In this document: piece after piece, positions 54,164 to 62,961 of the stretch
How the letters are laid out: every line of letters begins with the position of its first letter
Numbering within the stretch: position 1 is the first letter of the stretch
Assembly (NCBI GenBank): GCA_007694095.1
Contig: RECI01000143.1
Location: forward strand, 1 to 62,961
Source of the DNA: Balneolaceae bacterium
GTDB taxonomy: Bacteria; Bacteroidota; Rhodothermia; Balneolales; Balneolaceae
Direction of reading: 5' to 3'
Length of the DNA: 62,961 bases
Notes under the pieces: model-generated
What the model saw: only the letters and a program-made list of their open reading frames with translations
The model's database searches: none
What the model was told of the DNA's origin: nothing
Position numbers and translations under genes: made by a program

Positions 54164-55914
54164 CAATCAATGATATTAAGTGTAAAATTACCGTAGGCCA
54201 GAATTTCCTGCGGCCTGTCATGAAGCCTTCTTGATGTGTAGTCAACATTGTTTTCGAGGTGGCGGATAATTGCCGACATCCTGGTGTTTCTTTTTTTCAA
54301 TGCATCTGCCCAATAATAGTTAAATATGTGATGTCTTTTGTTCTCCATGCCGGCACCCGTATAAATGGACGATGTTTGTCCGGGCCGGTTACTGAATACA
54401 ATTACGGAATTTGGTATTCTCCTCAAAAGCCTGTTTGCTGTTTCCTGAAGTGCAAACGTGTAGGCTGTACGCAGCGGGACCAGTATTCCATTGCTTTGTG
54501 GAATGGTAAATTGAAAGTCGCCAAAAAGATATACTGAATATGGATTAAGCCGTTCAAATTCATCAAAAATTAAACCTGTGATCAATCCATCTCCAACCGG
54601 CTCTTCAGCGAAGTCAATATACATCCGGCCTTCTTCTGTAAGTGTGGCGTAACCGGAAAAGTAAACGAAAAGATTGCCCGTGGAATCCATCGCTGCCACA
54701 GACCTCAATTCATCTTTCCATGTTTCATCAGAATCGATTTCGATTACATAAATCTGATCATTTGCGAGTTGCAGTGCATATCTCATATAGAACTCGAACA
54801 GCCGGTGGTCTCTGTCGAGATATTGCCTGAAGTAAGCCCCTTCAGCAAATCCATTTGTTAGTATGATGGCACGGTCGTTCGGATTATTCCTCTTTAAAAT
54901 TGGTACGGATGTTTCCACATCAACCTGTCCGAATGGGATTTCTTCAAATTCAAAAATATCCGGTGAACCTGAAGAAACCTCTGAAAACCACTCAATTTCA
55001 CCGCTGTTACGGGTAATAAACACTTCGGATCCTCCAAAACGGACCCTGAACCAATCTCCCGGTCCATCCCCCATAAGTTCGAGTGAACTTCCTGCACCAA
55101 CTTCTGTAATCACATTGAGGTCATTAACAACTGGTGCGTTACGGAGAACAGCAACAGGGGTTGTAATATGGATATACGGCTTCAGAAACGTATCAGCCCT
55201 TACCCGGTATAAATTTGATGTGTCATTAAAACCGACAATAACAGTAAGAATGCTCTCACCGTCTACAGACTCATCCATCCCATCTGTGATGGCTGCAAGA
55301 TTTAACTCTACCCTTCCATTTTGAACCGGAAAATGATTGCGTGAATAGACGGTATCTTCCTGAAAGGTTACATAAAGTGATGAAATGAATTCACTGTTTC
55401 TGTTAATCGTTCGGAGTGTATCGTATCTGATTTCCGTGCCGCTTCTTCTCATCAGTTCTGTTTCCCCGGTAAAAATGGGGTCGCCTACAGGCTGTAAGTT
55501 TGTGACAGAAAATATGGCGAGAATACCTGCCGTCACGTTGAGTGCAATTTTTTGATTTCCCGATACAGACGGCATAATGGCAGATGAATTCGCTGCAACG
55601 GCCGCAAAGGATGCACCGGTCAGGGCTAATGCCATAAAAGCCCATCTCGGCCTGTACTGCTGAATGGTTCTTTCAGCCCTTACCCTCTGTATATATTCTT
55701 TTTCAACAACGCTATGAACAGAAAATGACATCAGAGGATTGTCGATGGTAGCCTCACGATCGAGGAGAAGCACTTTATTTTCGCTTAAGACTTCAGGATC
55801 CTGGCTTGTATCTATGGCATACCGATCCGTAACAACCCACCTGCTCGAAGTGCAGGAAATCAGTATAAATACTGTTGACAGGAAAAGTAGTATGGCCGCC
55901 AGTCTGATCGACAT
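54163..55914 (-). CDS. Lipoprotein with SH3-like and degenerate caspase-like domains
   Basis: 583 residues from the ATG at 55914. Lipobox ILISC (Cys21); two hydrophobic helices (about 91-111 and 121-140); an SH3-like segment about 249-306 (AVLRNAPVVNDLNVI, GDWFRVRFGGSEVFI); and a C-terminal region about 346-583 that reads like a caspase/peptidase C14 fold: RAIILTNGF, LFVYFSGYAT, and a terminal RPQEILAYGNF. The positions of the catalytic His and Cys carry Y422 (SGYA where GHG is expected) and FGDFQF (where DaCfSG is expected), so it is probably inactive. The assignment is tentative. Seven bases after the barrel gene. Confidence 0.62.
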   Translation of the reverse strand: MSIRLAAILLFLSTVFILISCTSSRWVVTDRYAIDTSQDPEVLSENKVLLLDREATIDNPLMSFSVHSVVEKEYIQRVRAERTIQQYRPRWAFMALALTGASFAAVAANSSAIMPSVSGNQKIALNVTAGILAIFSVTNLQPVGDPIFTGETELMRRSGTEIRYDTLRTINRNSEFISSLYVTFQEDTVYSRNHFPVQNGRVELNLAAITDGMDESVDGESILTVIVGFNDTSNLYRVRADTFLKPYIHITTPVAVLRNAPVVNDLNVITEVGAGSSLELMGDGPGDWFRVRFGGSEVFITRNSGEIEWFSEVSSGSPDIFEFEEIPFGQVDVETSVPILKRNNPNDRAIILTNGFAEGAYFRQYLDRDHRLFEFYMRYALQLANDQIYVIEIDSDETWKDELRSVAAMDSTGNLFVYFSGYATLTEEGRMYIDFAEEPVGDGLITGLIFDEFERLNPYSVYLFGDFQFTIPQSNGILVPLRTAYTFALQETANRLLRRIPNSVIVFSNRPGQTSSIYTGAGMENKRHHIFNYYWADALKKRNTRMSAIIRHLENNVDYTSRRLHDRPQEILAYGNFTLNIID

Positions 55915-55921
55915 ATAACCT

Positions 55922-57169
55922 TTAGAATGAAATAACAGCACCGAAACCCATAAGATGCCTCAGTTTAAACGAATCTTCATCCCCCGGGTCCGATAACCAA
56001 AACGGGATCTCATACCTCAGTACAAAACCCCTGGGCTTTCCATGATAATCGGGAATGTTTAAAGATAACGAAAAACCTGCACCTGCATTGGAAAACGAAG
56101 TAGATGTATCATTGACCGTTGTTTCAAATGACGTTCCGGTATCAAAGAAAAGGTAAGACCTGAAACTCAGAAACTCGGATATGTAGGGAATTTTATTGAA
56201 AGCAACGGCAACCGGATTCCAGTAATCGAACTCAGCGTTTAACGCCAGCACATTGTTAAAAAGAAAGGGCTCTGTACTGCAACCGCCATCAGCCTCTCCG
56301 TTTTGGCATGGTTTAAATGAATCAATGTCCCGATTGGTGTATCCTCGTACATTTGCACCACCGGCTACCTGGATATTCCCGCTGTGCATCCAGCTTGTTG
56401 GAATGGTTCCTTTTGCACGCGTAAACCCGTTACCCATCCATTGAGCAGCAGGCCTGATGCTTCTCGAAAATAAGTATTCAGGTGTTGTGTTTGAGGATGA
56501 TATCCCTGCAAATACTCTCAGACGGATACCCCAAAATTCGTGAAGATCTGTCCGCTGGTGTGCAGTAATTGCAGCCAGAGAAAATGCTTCCTCAAGATAT
56601 TGCATACTTGCATCGGCACGTATGGTGTACCAGCCAAGGGAATGGTCATCCTGAATCTCAAAAGATGCGGATGTAAGAAATTTATCCTGGTCTGACCATA
56701 GCAGTGGAAATGGGGTGTATTCATGGTCGAAGCGTTTTTCGAAAGAATTGTAGATTTCCGCTTCCCGGTATCTTCGCTCATCAAAACCCTGCTGCCATCT
56801 TTTACTGAAGCCAACACCGTGGTTATGGTAACCGGTACGTATGGAGCTTATAAACTGAATACTTGCTTCACTGCCATATTCCGACCATGACTGAATCGGT
56901 TCTGTGAAAGACATATAGTATGAAACGGGAACTTTCGGGAACCAAAGCCCAAGCCATACCCCTGCATCGAGACGATGTGGGCCGTCTTCGAATGTACCCG
57001 GTACCTGGCCTTTGAGCCGTAATCCCACGCGGATTCCATCCACATCGTTGTACCACAAATCGGGTGAGGGCAGCAGCTCATAACGAGTTGACTGCGCTTC
57101 AGCATCCTGAGCGATGAAAAACGGCAGTAACAGTAAAAATGATAAAGTCAGCAGATAGATACGAGCCAA
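55922..57169 (-). CDS. Outer-membrane beta-barrel, surface-antigen (BamA/D15)-like
   Basis: 415 residues with a signal peptide ([20 protein letters not shown]) and alternating amphipathic strands, ending in LMGFGAVISF with a terminal Phe, the outer-membrane sorting signal. GGANVRGYTNRD resembles the VRGF/Y motif of Omp85 barrels; POTRA domains are absent. The start is TTG at 57169, inside the 3' end of the NUDIX gene. Tightly linked to the caspase-like lipoprotein downstream, suggesting the two act together in the outer membrane. Confidence 0.75.
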   Translation of the reverse strand: MARIYLLTLSFLLLLPFFIAQDAEAQSTRYELLPSPDLWYNDVDGIRVGLRLKGQVPGTFEDGPHRLDAGVWLGLWFPKVPVSYYMSFTEPIQSWSEYGSEASIQFISSIRTGYHNHGVGFSKRWQQGFDERRYREAEIYNSFEKRFDHEYTPFPLLWSDQDKFLTSASFEIQDDHSLGWYTIRADASMQYLEEAFSLAAITAHQRTDLHEFWGIRLRVFAGISSSNTTPEYLFSRSIRPAAQWMGNGFTRAKGTIPTSWMHSGNIQVAGGANVRGYTNRDIDSFKPCQNGEADGGCSTEPFLFNNVLALNAEFDYWNPVAVAFNKIPYISEFLSFRSYLFFDTGTSFETTVNDTSTSFSNAGAGFSLSLNIPDYHGKPRGFVLRYEIPFWLSDPGDEDSFKLRHLMGFGAVISF

Positions 57170-57606
57170 TCGTCAAGTATTTGATTGGAGGTTAGAATAT
57201 GTTCTGTTAGTTCTAGCAAACGTCGTTGTTCCGGCCAAAGTATCATTTTTATTGCTTTTTCGATCGGGAACCAATCAAATTCGGAATGTTCATCATCGAG
57301 AGTAATTTTTGCATCGAAAGAAATCCTGGCTGCAAATGCCGGAACAGCATGTATTTGATCGGTTCCCGGTTCATAAAACCGGTTAATACTTGGAATTGCC
57401 CAAAATAACTCGGGTAAAAGCCCGGTCTCTTCTTTGAGTTCGCGAAGAGCAGCCTGCCAGTAATATTCATTTTCCTGAACTTTTCCCCCGATCATTCTCC
57501 ATTGTCCCTCATAAATATGCCCTGCTGCCCTTCTGAGAAGCAAATACTCGGGCTTCTCATATTTTTGCCGGTAGGGATAGAGATCAATCAGTTTTTTTTC
57601 AGCCAT
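57148..57606 (-). CDS. NUDIX hydrolase
   Basis: 152 residues. A complete Nudix box, GGKVQENE...RELKEETGL (residues about 41-64), coordinates the metal for hydrolysis of a nucleoside diphosphate linked to X. Family substrates include dNTPs, ADP-ribose and NDP-sugars; placement after the UDP-glucuronate decarboxylase suggests but does not prove an NDP-sugar. Overlaps the neighbours on both sides (8 bases with uxs, 22 with the barrel gene). Confidence 0.88.
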   Translation of the reverse strand: MAEKKLIDLYPYRQKYEKPEYLLLRRAAGHIYEGQWRMIGGKVQENEYYWQAALRELKEETGLLPELFWAIPSINRFYEPGTDQIHAVPAFAARISFDAKITLDDEHSEFDWFPIEKAIKMILWPEQRRLLELTEHILTSNQILDDWLVSIC

Positions 57607-58546
57607 CTGTTAGAACCTGCTCCTTAAAATACTCCAAGGTTTTAAGCAGTCCAGTTTTACGGCTGGTCACGGGTTCCCAATTCAAAACACGTTTTGCCTT
57701 CGAAATATCCGGCTGACGTATTTGGGGATCATCGGCCGGGAGATCTTTGAAAATTATTTTACTCTTGCTGCCGGTTATCTCAATGATCTCTTTGGCAAAG
57801 TCCATGATAGATATTTCCTGCGGGTTCCCGATATTTACAGGCTCTACTTCATCGCTTTCGGCAAGCCTGAATATTCCCTCAACGAGGTCATCTACATACG
57901 TAAAAGATCGTGTTTGAGAACCATCTCCAAATACTGTAATCGGTTCATTCTGAAGTGCCTGCCTGAAAAACGTTGGGAGTGCCCTTCCGTCTCTCAACCG
58001 CATCCTGGAGCCATAAGTATTAAAAATTCGTACAATGCGAGTGTCGATATTATGATACCGGTGATAAGCCATGGTCATTGCTTCGGCAAACCGTTTGGCT
58101 TCGTCATATACACCCCGATAACCGGTAGGATTCACGTTTCCCCAATACGTTTCTTTTTGGGGGTGTTCGAGCGGATCCCCATACACTTCGCTGGTAGAAG
58201 CAAGCAGGAAGCGTGCTTGTTTTGCCCTTGCGAGTCCCAGCGTTTTATGTGTGCCGAGTGAACCAACTTTGAGGGTCTGTATAGGCATTTCTAGATAATC
58301 GATCGGTGAAGCCGGAGATGCAAAATGAAGAATCAAATCAAGCGGCCCGTCAACATCAAGATAGTTTGTTACATCGTATTTTATAAAAGTGAAACCTTCC
58401 TTGCCAATCAGATGTGTTATATTGCCGGTAGAGCCTGTTATCAGGTTATCTATACAGATTACCTCCCACCCTTCGTTAAAATACCGATCGCATAAATGTG
58501 AACCCAGAAAGCCGGCCCCGCCGGTAATAAGTACTCTTTTATTCAA
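57599..58546 (-). CDS. UDP-glucuronate decarboxylase-like NAD-dependent epimerase
   Basis: 315-residue extended [15 protein letters not shown] at 9-20, [10 protein letters not shown] near 79, the STSEVYGD segment, and Y147xxxK151 in GVYDEAKR, with EP(V/I)[12 protein letters not shown]: the signature set of UDP-xylose synthases. Starts at TTG (58546), fixed by the [14 protein letters not shown]-terminus. Directly follows UDP-glucose dehydrogenase, so the pair converts UDP-glucose to UDP-glucuronate and then UDP-xylose (inference for the second product). Confidence 0.9.
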   Translation of the reverse strand: MNKRVLITGGAGFLGSHLCDRYFNEGWEVICIDNLITGSTGNITHLIGKEGFTFIKYDVTNYLDVDGPLDLILHFASPASPIDYLEMPIQTLKVGSLGTHKTLGLARAKQARFLLASTSEVYGDPLEHPQKETYWGNVNPTGYRGVYDEAKRFAEAMTMAYHRYHNIDTRIVRIFNTYGSRMRLRDGRALPTFFRQALQNEPITVFGDGSQTRSFTYVDDLVEGIFRLAESDEVEPVNIGNPQEISIMDFAKEIIEITGSKSKIIFKDLPADDPQIRQPDISKAKRVLNWEPVTSRKTGLLKTLEYFKEQVLTDG

Positions 58547-58593
58547 AACGATTCCAAGTTTTTAGTTCTGATTGGCCGGCAGCGCCCGCCGGG

Positions 58594-59928
58594 TTAAGCA
58601 TTAATACTTGGCCTTCCAACACTTACATATGTAAGGCCTGCTTCTTCGGCACGGTTTAAATCATAGAGGTTGCGTCCGTCAAAAATAACAGGAGTTTTCA
58701 TATTCTTTACAAATTTCTTCATATCCGGCCTCCGGAACTCGTTCCATTCAGTACAAATAACAAGTGCGTCGATACCATCCAGAACCGAATCCCGGTCATC
58801 CATAAATTCCATTTTGGCAAGTGTTTCTTCTGCAGCCGCTTCACGGAAAGTATCGACAGCTTCCGGGTCATACGCTTTCATAAAAACACCGGATTTGGCA
58901 AGTTCTTTTGTGATATAGAGAGATGGCGCTTCACGGATATCATCCGTTTCCGGTTTAAAAGACAACCCCCACACACCCACAGTTTTCCCCTCCAGATTGC
59001 CATTGTAAAATTTTTTCATTTTTTCTACAATAGAAACCTTCTGAGATTCATTAACCTTCATCACGGAATCAAGAATCTTAAAATCGTATCCAAATTCACC
59101 CGCAGTATGATGGATAGCCTGAACATCTTTTGGAAAACAACTACCGCCGTAACCAATACCGGCAAATAAAAACCGCTGGCCAATCCTGGAATCGGTCCCC
59201 ACACCTCTTCTAACATTATCAACATTGGCGCCTACCCGTTCACAAATATTTGCGATCTCGTTCATAAATGTGATTTTTGTGGCAAGCATGGCATTAGCAG
59301 CATATTTGGTCAGCTCGGAACTGCGCTCATCCATTATAATGATGGGGTTTCCGCTTCTTACAAACGGTTCATAAAGAGCCGTCATCATTTCAGCAGCTTT
59401 TTCACTTCCGGTTCCGATTACAACACGCTCCGGTTTCATAAAATCTTCAACAGCAGCCCCTTCCCTCAGAAATTCCGGGTTACTTACCACATCAAAATCT
59501 TCATCCGTTTTGGCAGATATCTTTTCATAAACCCTGTCTGCTGTACCAACCGGAACTGTACTTTTGTTCACAATCACACGATATCCGGGAAACTGATTGA
59601 ACAATTCTCCCAGTTTGTCAGCAATATTTAATACAAAACTCAGGTCGGCCTGACCATTTGCCCCTGGTGGTGTGGGCAAACAAAGGAAAAGGATATCGGA
59701 TTGTTCAAAAGCCTCTTCAAGGTTTGTCGTGAATATCAGCCTGTTTTCCCTCAGTGCACGCTCAAAAACATGACTTAACCCCGGTTCATAAATCGGAATT
59801 TTACCTTCCCTCATACGCTGAATCTTGTTTTCGTCAATATCCACGCATATCACGTCATTTCCGCTGTCGGCAAAACAAGTTCCCGTTACCAGACCAACAT
59901 ACCCTGTACCAATAACTCCAATTTTCAT
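58594..59928 (-). CDS. ugd: UDP-glucose 6-dehydrogenase
   Basis: 444 residues. NAD-binding GTGYVGLVTG at 7-16, NKSTVPVGT, the conserved catalytic C264 in GYGGSCFPKD, and the C-terminal UDP-binding domain (GLSFKPETDDIREAPS). Makes UDP-glucuronate for envelope polysaccharide. First of two clustered nucleotide-sugar genes; greA is 26 bases upstream. Confidence 0.96.
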   Translation of the reverse strand: MKIGVIGTGYVGLVTGTCFADSGNDVICVDIDENKIQRMREGKIPIYEPGLSHVFERALRENRLIFTTNLEEAFEQSDILFLCLPTPPGANGQADLSFVLNIADKLGELFNQFPGYRVIVNKSTVPVGTADRVYEKISAKTDEDFDVVSNPEFLREGAAVEDFMKPERVVIGTGSEKAAEMMTALYEPFVRSGNPIIIMDERSSELTKYAANAMLATKITFMNEIANICERVGANVDNVRRGVGTDSRIGQRFLFAGIGYGGSCFPKDVQAIHHTAGEFGYDFKILDSVMKVNESQKVSIVEKMKKFYNGNLEGKTVGVWGLSFKPETDDIREAPSLYITKELAKSGVFMKAYDPEAVDTFREAAAEETLAKMEFMDDRDSVLDGIDALVICTEWNEFRRPDMKKFVKNMKTPVIFDGRNLYDLNRAEEAGLTYVSVGRPSINA

Positions 59929-59954
59929 CTGAATAACTTTATTTTTTTAATTGG

Positions 59955-60425
59955 TTAACGTTCAATATTAAGTATTTCCAACTCGAGTGTGCCTGCCGGC
60001 ACTTTGACTTTTACCACCTGTCCAATCTCTGTTCCAAGAACAGCTTTTCCGATAGGAGAATCGACTGAAATTTTTCCGAGTTTAAAATCTGCTTCATCTT
60101 TTGAAACCAGTGTATATTTCATTTCTTTTTTCATTTTCAGGTTCCGGATAGTCACTGTAGAAAGCAGATAGGCTTTCGATGTATTGATATTCTTTTCATC
60201 GATGATGGTTGATGTAGCCAATATATTATCGAGTTCGGCGATTCTCTTTTCCAGGTGGCCCTGGGCCTCTTTTGCCGCATCATATTCTGCATTTTCACTA
60301 AGGTCTCCTTTCGAACGTGCCTCGGCAATTTCGTTTGCAATTTCTTTTCTGCCGCGTGTTTTCAGGTCGTATAATTCTTTGTCCAGTTTTTCATAACCTT
60401 CCCTGGATAAATAATTCTTCTTCAT
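59955..60425 (-). CDS. greA: Transcription elongation factor GreA
   Basis: 156 residues. N-terminal coiled-coil finger (residues about 1-75: REGYEKLDKELYDLKTRGRK, ARSKGDLSENAEYDAAKEAQ with the two acidic tip residues), then the FKBP-like C-terminal domain (VSPxG-type SPIGKAVLGTEIGQVVKV). Rescues backtracked RNA polymerase by stimulating cleavage. Close to ugd on the same strand. Confidence 0.96.
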   Translation of the reverse strand: MKKNYLSREGYEKLDKELYDLKTRGRKEIANEIAEARSKGDLSENAEYDAAKEAQGHLEKRIAELDNILATSTIIDEKNINTSKAYLLSTVTIRNLKMKKEMKYTLVSKDEADFKLGKISVDSPIGKAVLGTEIGQVVKVKVPAGTLELEILNIER

Positions 60426-61163
60426 AAATAATTGTTTATTCGTCTTTATTAAACAGAAATAGCAGAAAATTCTGCTATTCTAATAATTGTCAATTTCACT
60501 ATTTTCAGAATAGTAAAAATATGATGATACGGGCTGTTTCCCAACCATTATTTATATCTTATTGATTTTGAACCGGGATTACCAGGTAGAATTTTATTTT
60601 AATGGGCTGAAGCAAGGGGGCAGCAAGATACTTTAACGAACCCGTGCCACCAGCTGGCAGACCAGATATACATCGGAAGAATATGCAAATTAAGGAAATC
60701 ACCAAGACTATAGGTATGTAAATTTTTTACATATGTTTTATCTCCCGGGAATCCGCCTGACGGCTGATAATGAATTCGTGTTATTGGGTTCTTACATACA
60801 GAGCCAAATGATACAGGACAGGTTTTCCCGGATGCAGTACACGATCAGACAGGGAAGAACCCCGAAGAGTTCAACCCGGATTAAGCGATAGACTTCCGAA
60901 GTCTTTCGGAGTTGTGAAAGAATCCCTTAGATATAAAAAAATCGAAGTTTTAGTAAAATGAAGAGAGACTTCGGAAGTCTTTGTCGTCTATTGCTTAATT
61001 TGGGTACAAACCAAAAACCGTTTACAAGCTTTAATTGACATATTGCGGAACTTGAGCTATACCAGTAATCGAAATAACTTCGGCGTTCAACATTCGATAT
61101 TCAGTGTTCGAAATTTTTTCAAACTCTCAACTTCCAGCATCTCAAAATAAAATTATTCCCGTC
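60426..61163. other. Large gene-free gap upstream of greA
   Basis: 738 bases without a credible gene. Contains a small hairpin TATGTAAA-TTT-TTTACATA (60714-60732), stem-loop repeat copy B (60873-61005), and words such as TTCAACATTCGATATTCAG at about 61085-61110. The greA promoter should be in the first part. No RNA gene was recognised. Confidence 0.55.
60873..61005. repeat. Stem-loop repeat, copy B (long form)
   Basis: The left arm (60873-60893) is identical to copy A's; the right arm (60986-61005) matches copy A except for its last base. The inside carries GACTTCCGAAGTCTTT near the left arm and GACTTCGGAAGTCTTT near the right arm, a near-perfect direct repeat (one mismatch) separated by about 60 bases of AT-rich sequence absent from copy A. 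Confidence 0.75.
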
Positions 61164-62894
61164 TTACAATGCATGCACTTTTTCCTGAGGCCAGCTTAAC
61201 CTTACCCCCAGATCCGTCAGTATTGACTGGAATTCACGAACACGGCTGCTTTGCTCATATACCTGGTGCGGTTCAAGTTTATTATTTTTACAAAAAGCGA
61301 TGAAAGCCCCGGCCGATTCCCCGATATTCCATTCCACCGGCTGCAATCTGTAACACCCGTTTGTGATATGAGTGGTACCGATATTTTTGCAGGCCGGTAT
61401 CATGTTTCGTACTCTTTGAGGAATCAGTGAACCAAGAGGTATCTGGAAAGGGAGTGAACTGATGTCTATATAATTGTTCCCTTTCGTGCTTGGGTGCAGG
61501 TCGATACGGTAAGCACCGATACCTATCGAATCTTCAAACTCGTAAGCACGGACTTCTTCTCTGCCCAGGCCTGTTTCCTCCATTCTTGCCTCAGTTCCTA
61601 CATGCTGCTCGAGTACAGTAAATTTTGCCTTGATTCGCCGGCTTTCGCGAATATATGCATGTTTGGCCATGCCGTGTTTTGTGTTGAAAATATCACCCCT
61701 TAGCCGCAATCCGGGCCATCCATAACCACCGTCCGGACGCGGTGCCTCTGTTTGCAGCCAGTAAATCAGCGACAAATTAAGCTGTACAGCCTGGTTCAGA
61801 TGGTGCTGAACTACATCTTCAGGTTCATCAACGAGTTTACCCTCGAGGTACGCATGCTGCGGCCAATTTATACAGGCTATAGGCCCACGATAAAAACCGG
61901 GTTCAAAATTATTGTGGTTTAATACCTGCCGGTACGCCCACCAGCCGTCTTGGTCAAGCGGGTCGAACGGAAGGGTACGGGGTTCCAGTGTCATAGGGTG
62001 GGTATAGGTAAGGCTGAACAGCGGGCCTGGCCAGGGAGGAGAGATATTTGGTGTATAATTTCTCCAAAAATCGTACTGTTGCGGCTGTTCTATGGTATAA
62101 TTTTCTCCGTCAATGTATTCCAGCAGGAAACACAGGTTGAACGCCTGAACATTACCGGGGTCTGCCTGTTCAGGCGCATGCGGCTCCCCGGTTTCATCGC
62201 GTCCTTCCGCACCAAGTACATACTCCACATTTCCAAGTTTCAGCAAATCACCCTTTTCGGTAGCATCAATAAACCAGGGTGCTGTCAACAACAGGTGACT
62301 GCCGGTATTGGCGTTCTGAACCGTGATTGATCGAAAGTGATCACCGACTGTCTCCGCAGTAACCGGAACATGTTCCCTGAGGATTCGAAGCTGCCTGCTG
62401 CTGATCCATTTCGCTAACATAGCCTCCAGTACGGCAACTGAAACCTGCGGTTCATGTGCAATCCGCGATACCCAGCCGTCTCCCGGATTTAAAAACTCTT
62501 CATTCTTCAGTGAATCTATTAGCGGGTAATTTCTTCGGTAGTAATCCCGTACATCTCTGCGATATTGCTGGTAACTCCGTGAAGCGCCAAAATCTTCCAC
62601 CCACGGATTTTCGTCCGGAGGCACGGCTTGTGAGGTGAGCTGCCCGCCAATCCAGTCGGTCGGTTCGGTCATAATAACCGAAAGGCCCAGTTTTAATGCT
62701 GACAGAGCCGCGGCACATCCGCCGGTTCCCCCGCCAATAATTACGAGATCGGCACTCGATTCACTGCCGGGCAATATGGCGGTTTTACCTGAATACGCTG
62801 ATGATGTGAAAGTACGGGCACCGAAACCTCCCGTCACCATACCAGCTGCGAGAAAGCCGGTTTCTTTGAGAAAATCTTTCCGTGTTTTGGGCAT
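61164..62894 (-). CDS. Exported FAD-dependent oxidoreductase (PF12831-type)
   Basis: 576 residues. The N-terminus has a Tat-like signal (RKDFLKETGFLAAGMV). FAD-binding GGGTGGCAAALSALKLG near 54-70, TDWIGGQLTSQ, a mid-region with aromatic-rich insertions, and the C-terminal NIGESAGAFIAFC typical of the FAD-dependent oxidoreductases found with sugar-utilisation genes. The substrate is not readable. The upstream 67 bases to the window end show nothing more than an AT-rich leader. Confidence 0.83.
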   Translation of the reverse strand: MPKTRKDFLKETGFLAAGMVTGGFGARTFTSSAYSGKTAILPGSESSADLVIIGGGTGGCAAALSALKLGLSVIMTEPTDWIGGQLTSQAVPPDENPWVEDFGASRSYQQYRRDVRDYYRRNYPLIDSLKNEEFLNPGDGWVSRIAHEPQVSVAVLEAMLAKWISSRQLRILREHVPVTAETVGDHFRSITVQNANTGSHLLLTAPWFIDATEKGDLLKLGNVEYVLGAEGRDETGEPHAPEQADPGNVQAFNLCFLLEYIDGENYTIEQPQQYDFWRNYTPNISPPWPGPLFSLTYTHPMTLEPRTLPFDPLDQDGWWAYRQVLNHNNFEPGFYRGPIACINWPQHAYLEGKLVDEPEDVVQHHLNQAVQLNLSLIYWLQTEAPRPDGGYGWPGLRLRGDIFNTKHGMAKHAYIRESRRIKAKFTVLEQHVGTEARMEETGLGREEVRAYEFEDSIGIGAYRIDLHPSTKGNNYIDISSLPFQIPLGSLIPQRVRNMIPACKNIGTTHITNGCYRLQPVEWNIGESAGAFIAFCKNNKLEPHQVYEQSSRVREFQSILTDLGVRLSWPQEKVHAL

Positions 62895-62961
62895 ATTAGA
62901 ATGATATTATATTCTTAATCAGCCCTAAAATATTGAATATTAATTTAAAAGGAAGCGTTAC

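Noticed and set aside
1-62961. tRNA, rRNA, tmRNA, CRISPR arrays or transposase genes
   Set aside because: None was recognised by eye in the gaps; a covariance-model search would be needed to exclude diverged small RNAs.

Overview
The window looks like a chromosomal segment of a member of the FCB group, most likely Balneolota or a nearby Bacteroidota/Rhodothermota lineage (an inference from gene content, not a proven assignment). Indicators are a SusC/SusD pair whose SusC carries an STN domain and which lies with a FecR-type anti-sigma factor and an ECF sigma factor, the Bacteroidota-type families DUF2480 and DUF3109, an AccD without its zinc ribbon, a class I (DhnA-type) aldolase, and mostly absent Shine-Dalgarno sequences with several TTG starts. 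Almost all genes are on the minus strand; rpsU, dusB, one Lrp regulator and its membrane-protein partner are on plus. No rRNA, tRNA, CRISPR array, phage or insertion sequence was seen.

Layout. 0-21.8 kb is mainly housekeeping: rpsU, radA, a flippase-like membrane protein, fbaB, dusB, a ParE-type toxin-antitoxin pair, serS, an Lrp regulator with a polytopic membrane protein, rpoN-DUF3109, dprA-obg, accD, tsaB with a DUF3857 exported protein, pyrC, a small unknown gene, and a methionine gamma-lyase-like PLP enzyme overlapping its Lrp regulator.

22.0-44.1 kb is the main accessory block: two exported alkaline-phosphatase-superfamily phosphodiesterases, a glycerophosphodiesterase, an MmsA/IolA-type aldehyde dehydrogenase, a DUF1080 protein, an endonuclease/exonuclease/phosphatase lipoprotein, a 1,181-residue FG-GAP/ASPIC protein, a PQQ-type dehydrogenase with an inserted haem c domain, SusD, SusC, an MFS permease, FecR and an ECF sigma factor. 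Read together this is a candidate nutrient-acquisition locus for a phosphodiester-containing or polyol-type substrate: outer-membrane import, surface or periplasmic hydrolysis and oxidation, inner-membrane uptake, with a SusC-FecR-sigma signalling relay at the upstream end.

44.6-52.0 kb is a suf iron-sulfur assembly operon (sufB-C-D-S, nfu, an A-type carrier) continuing into DUF2480 and a short-chain dehydrogenase. 52.2-60.4 kb holds pta, then a tight envelope/nucleotide-sugar group: ugd, UDP-glucuronate decarboxylase-like, NUDIX, an outer-membrane barrel, a lipoprotein with an SH3-like and a degenerate caspase-like domain, and an EamA transporter, with greA upstream. The window ends with a secreted FAD-dependent oxidoreductase.

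Intergenic DNA carries several recurring elements: a stem-loop repeat present twice (21,955-22,012 and 60,873-61,005), GCCAC/GTGGC-bounded elements, and degenerate short-word repeats each seen twice. One copy of the stem-loop repeat supplies the last codons and stop of a phosphatase gene.
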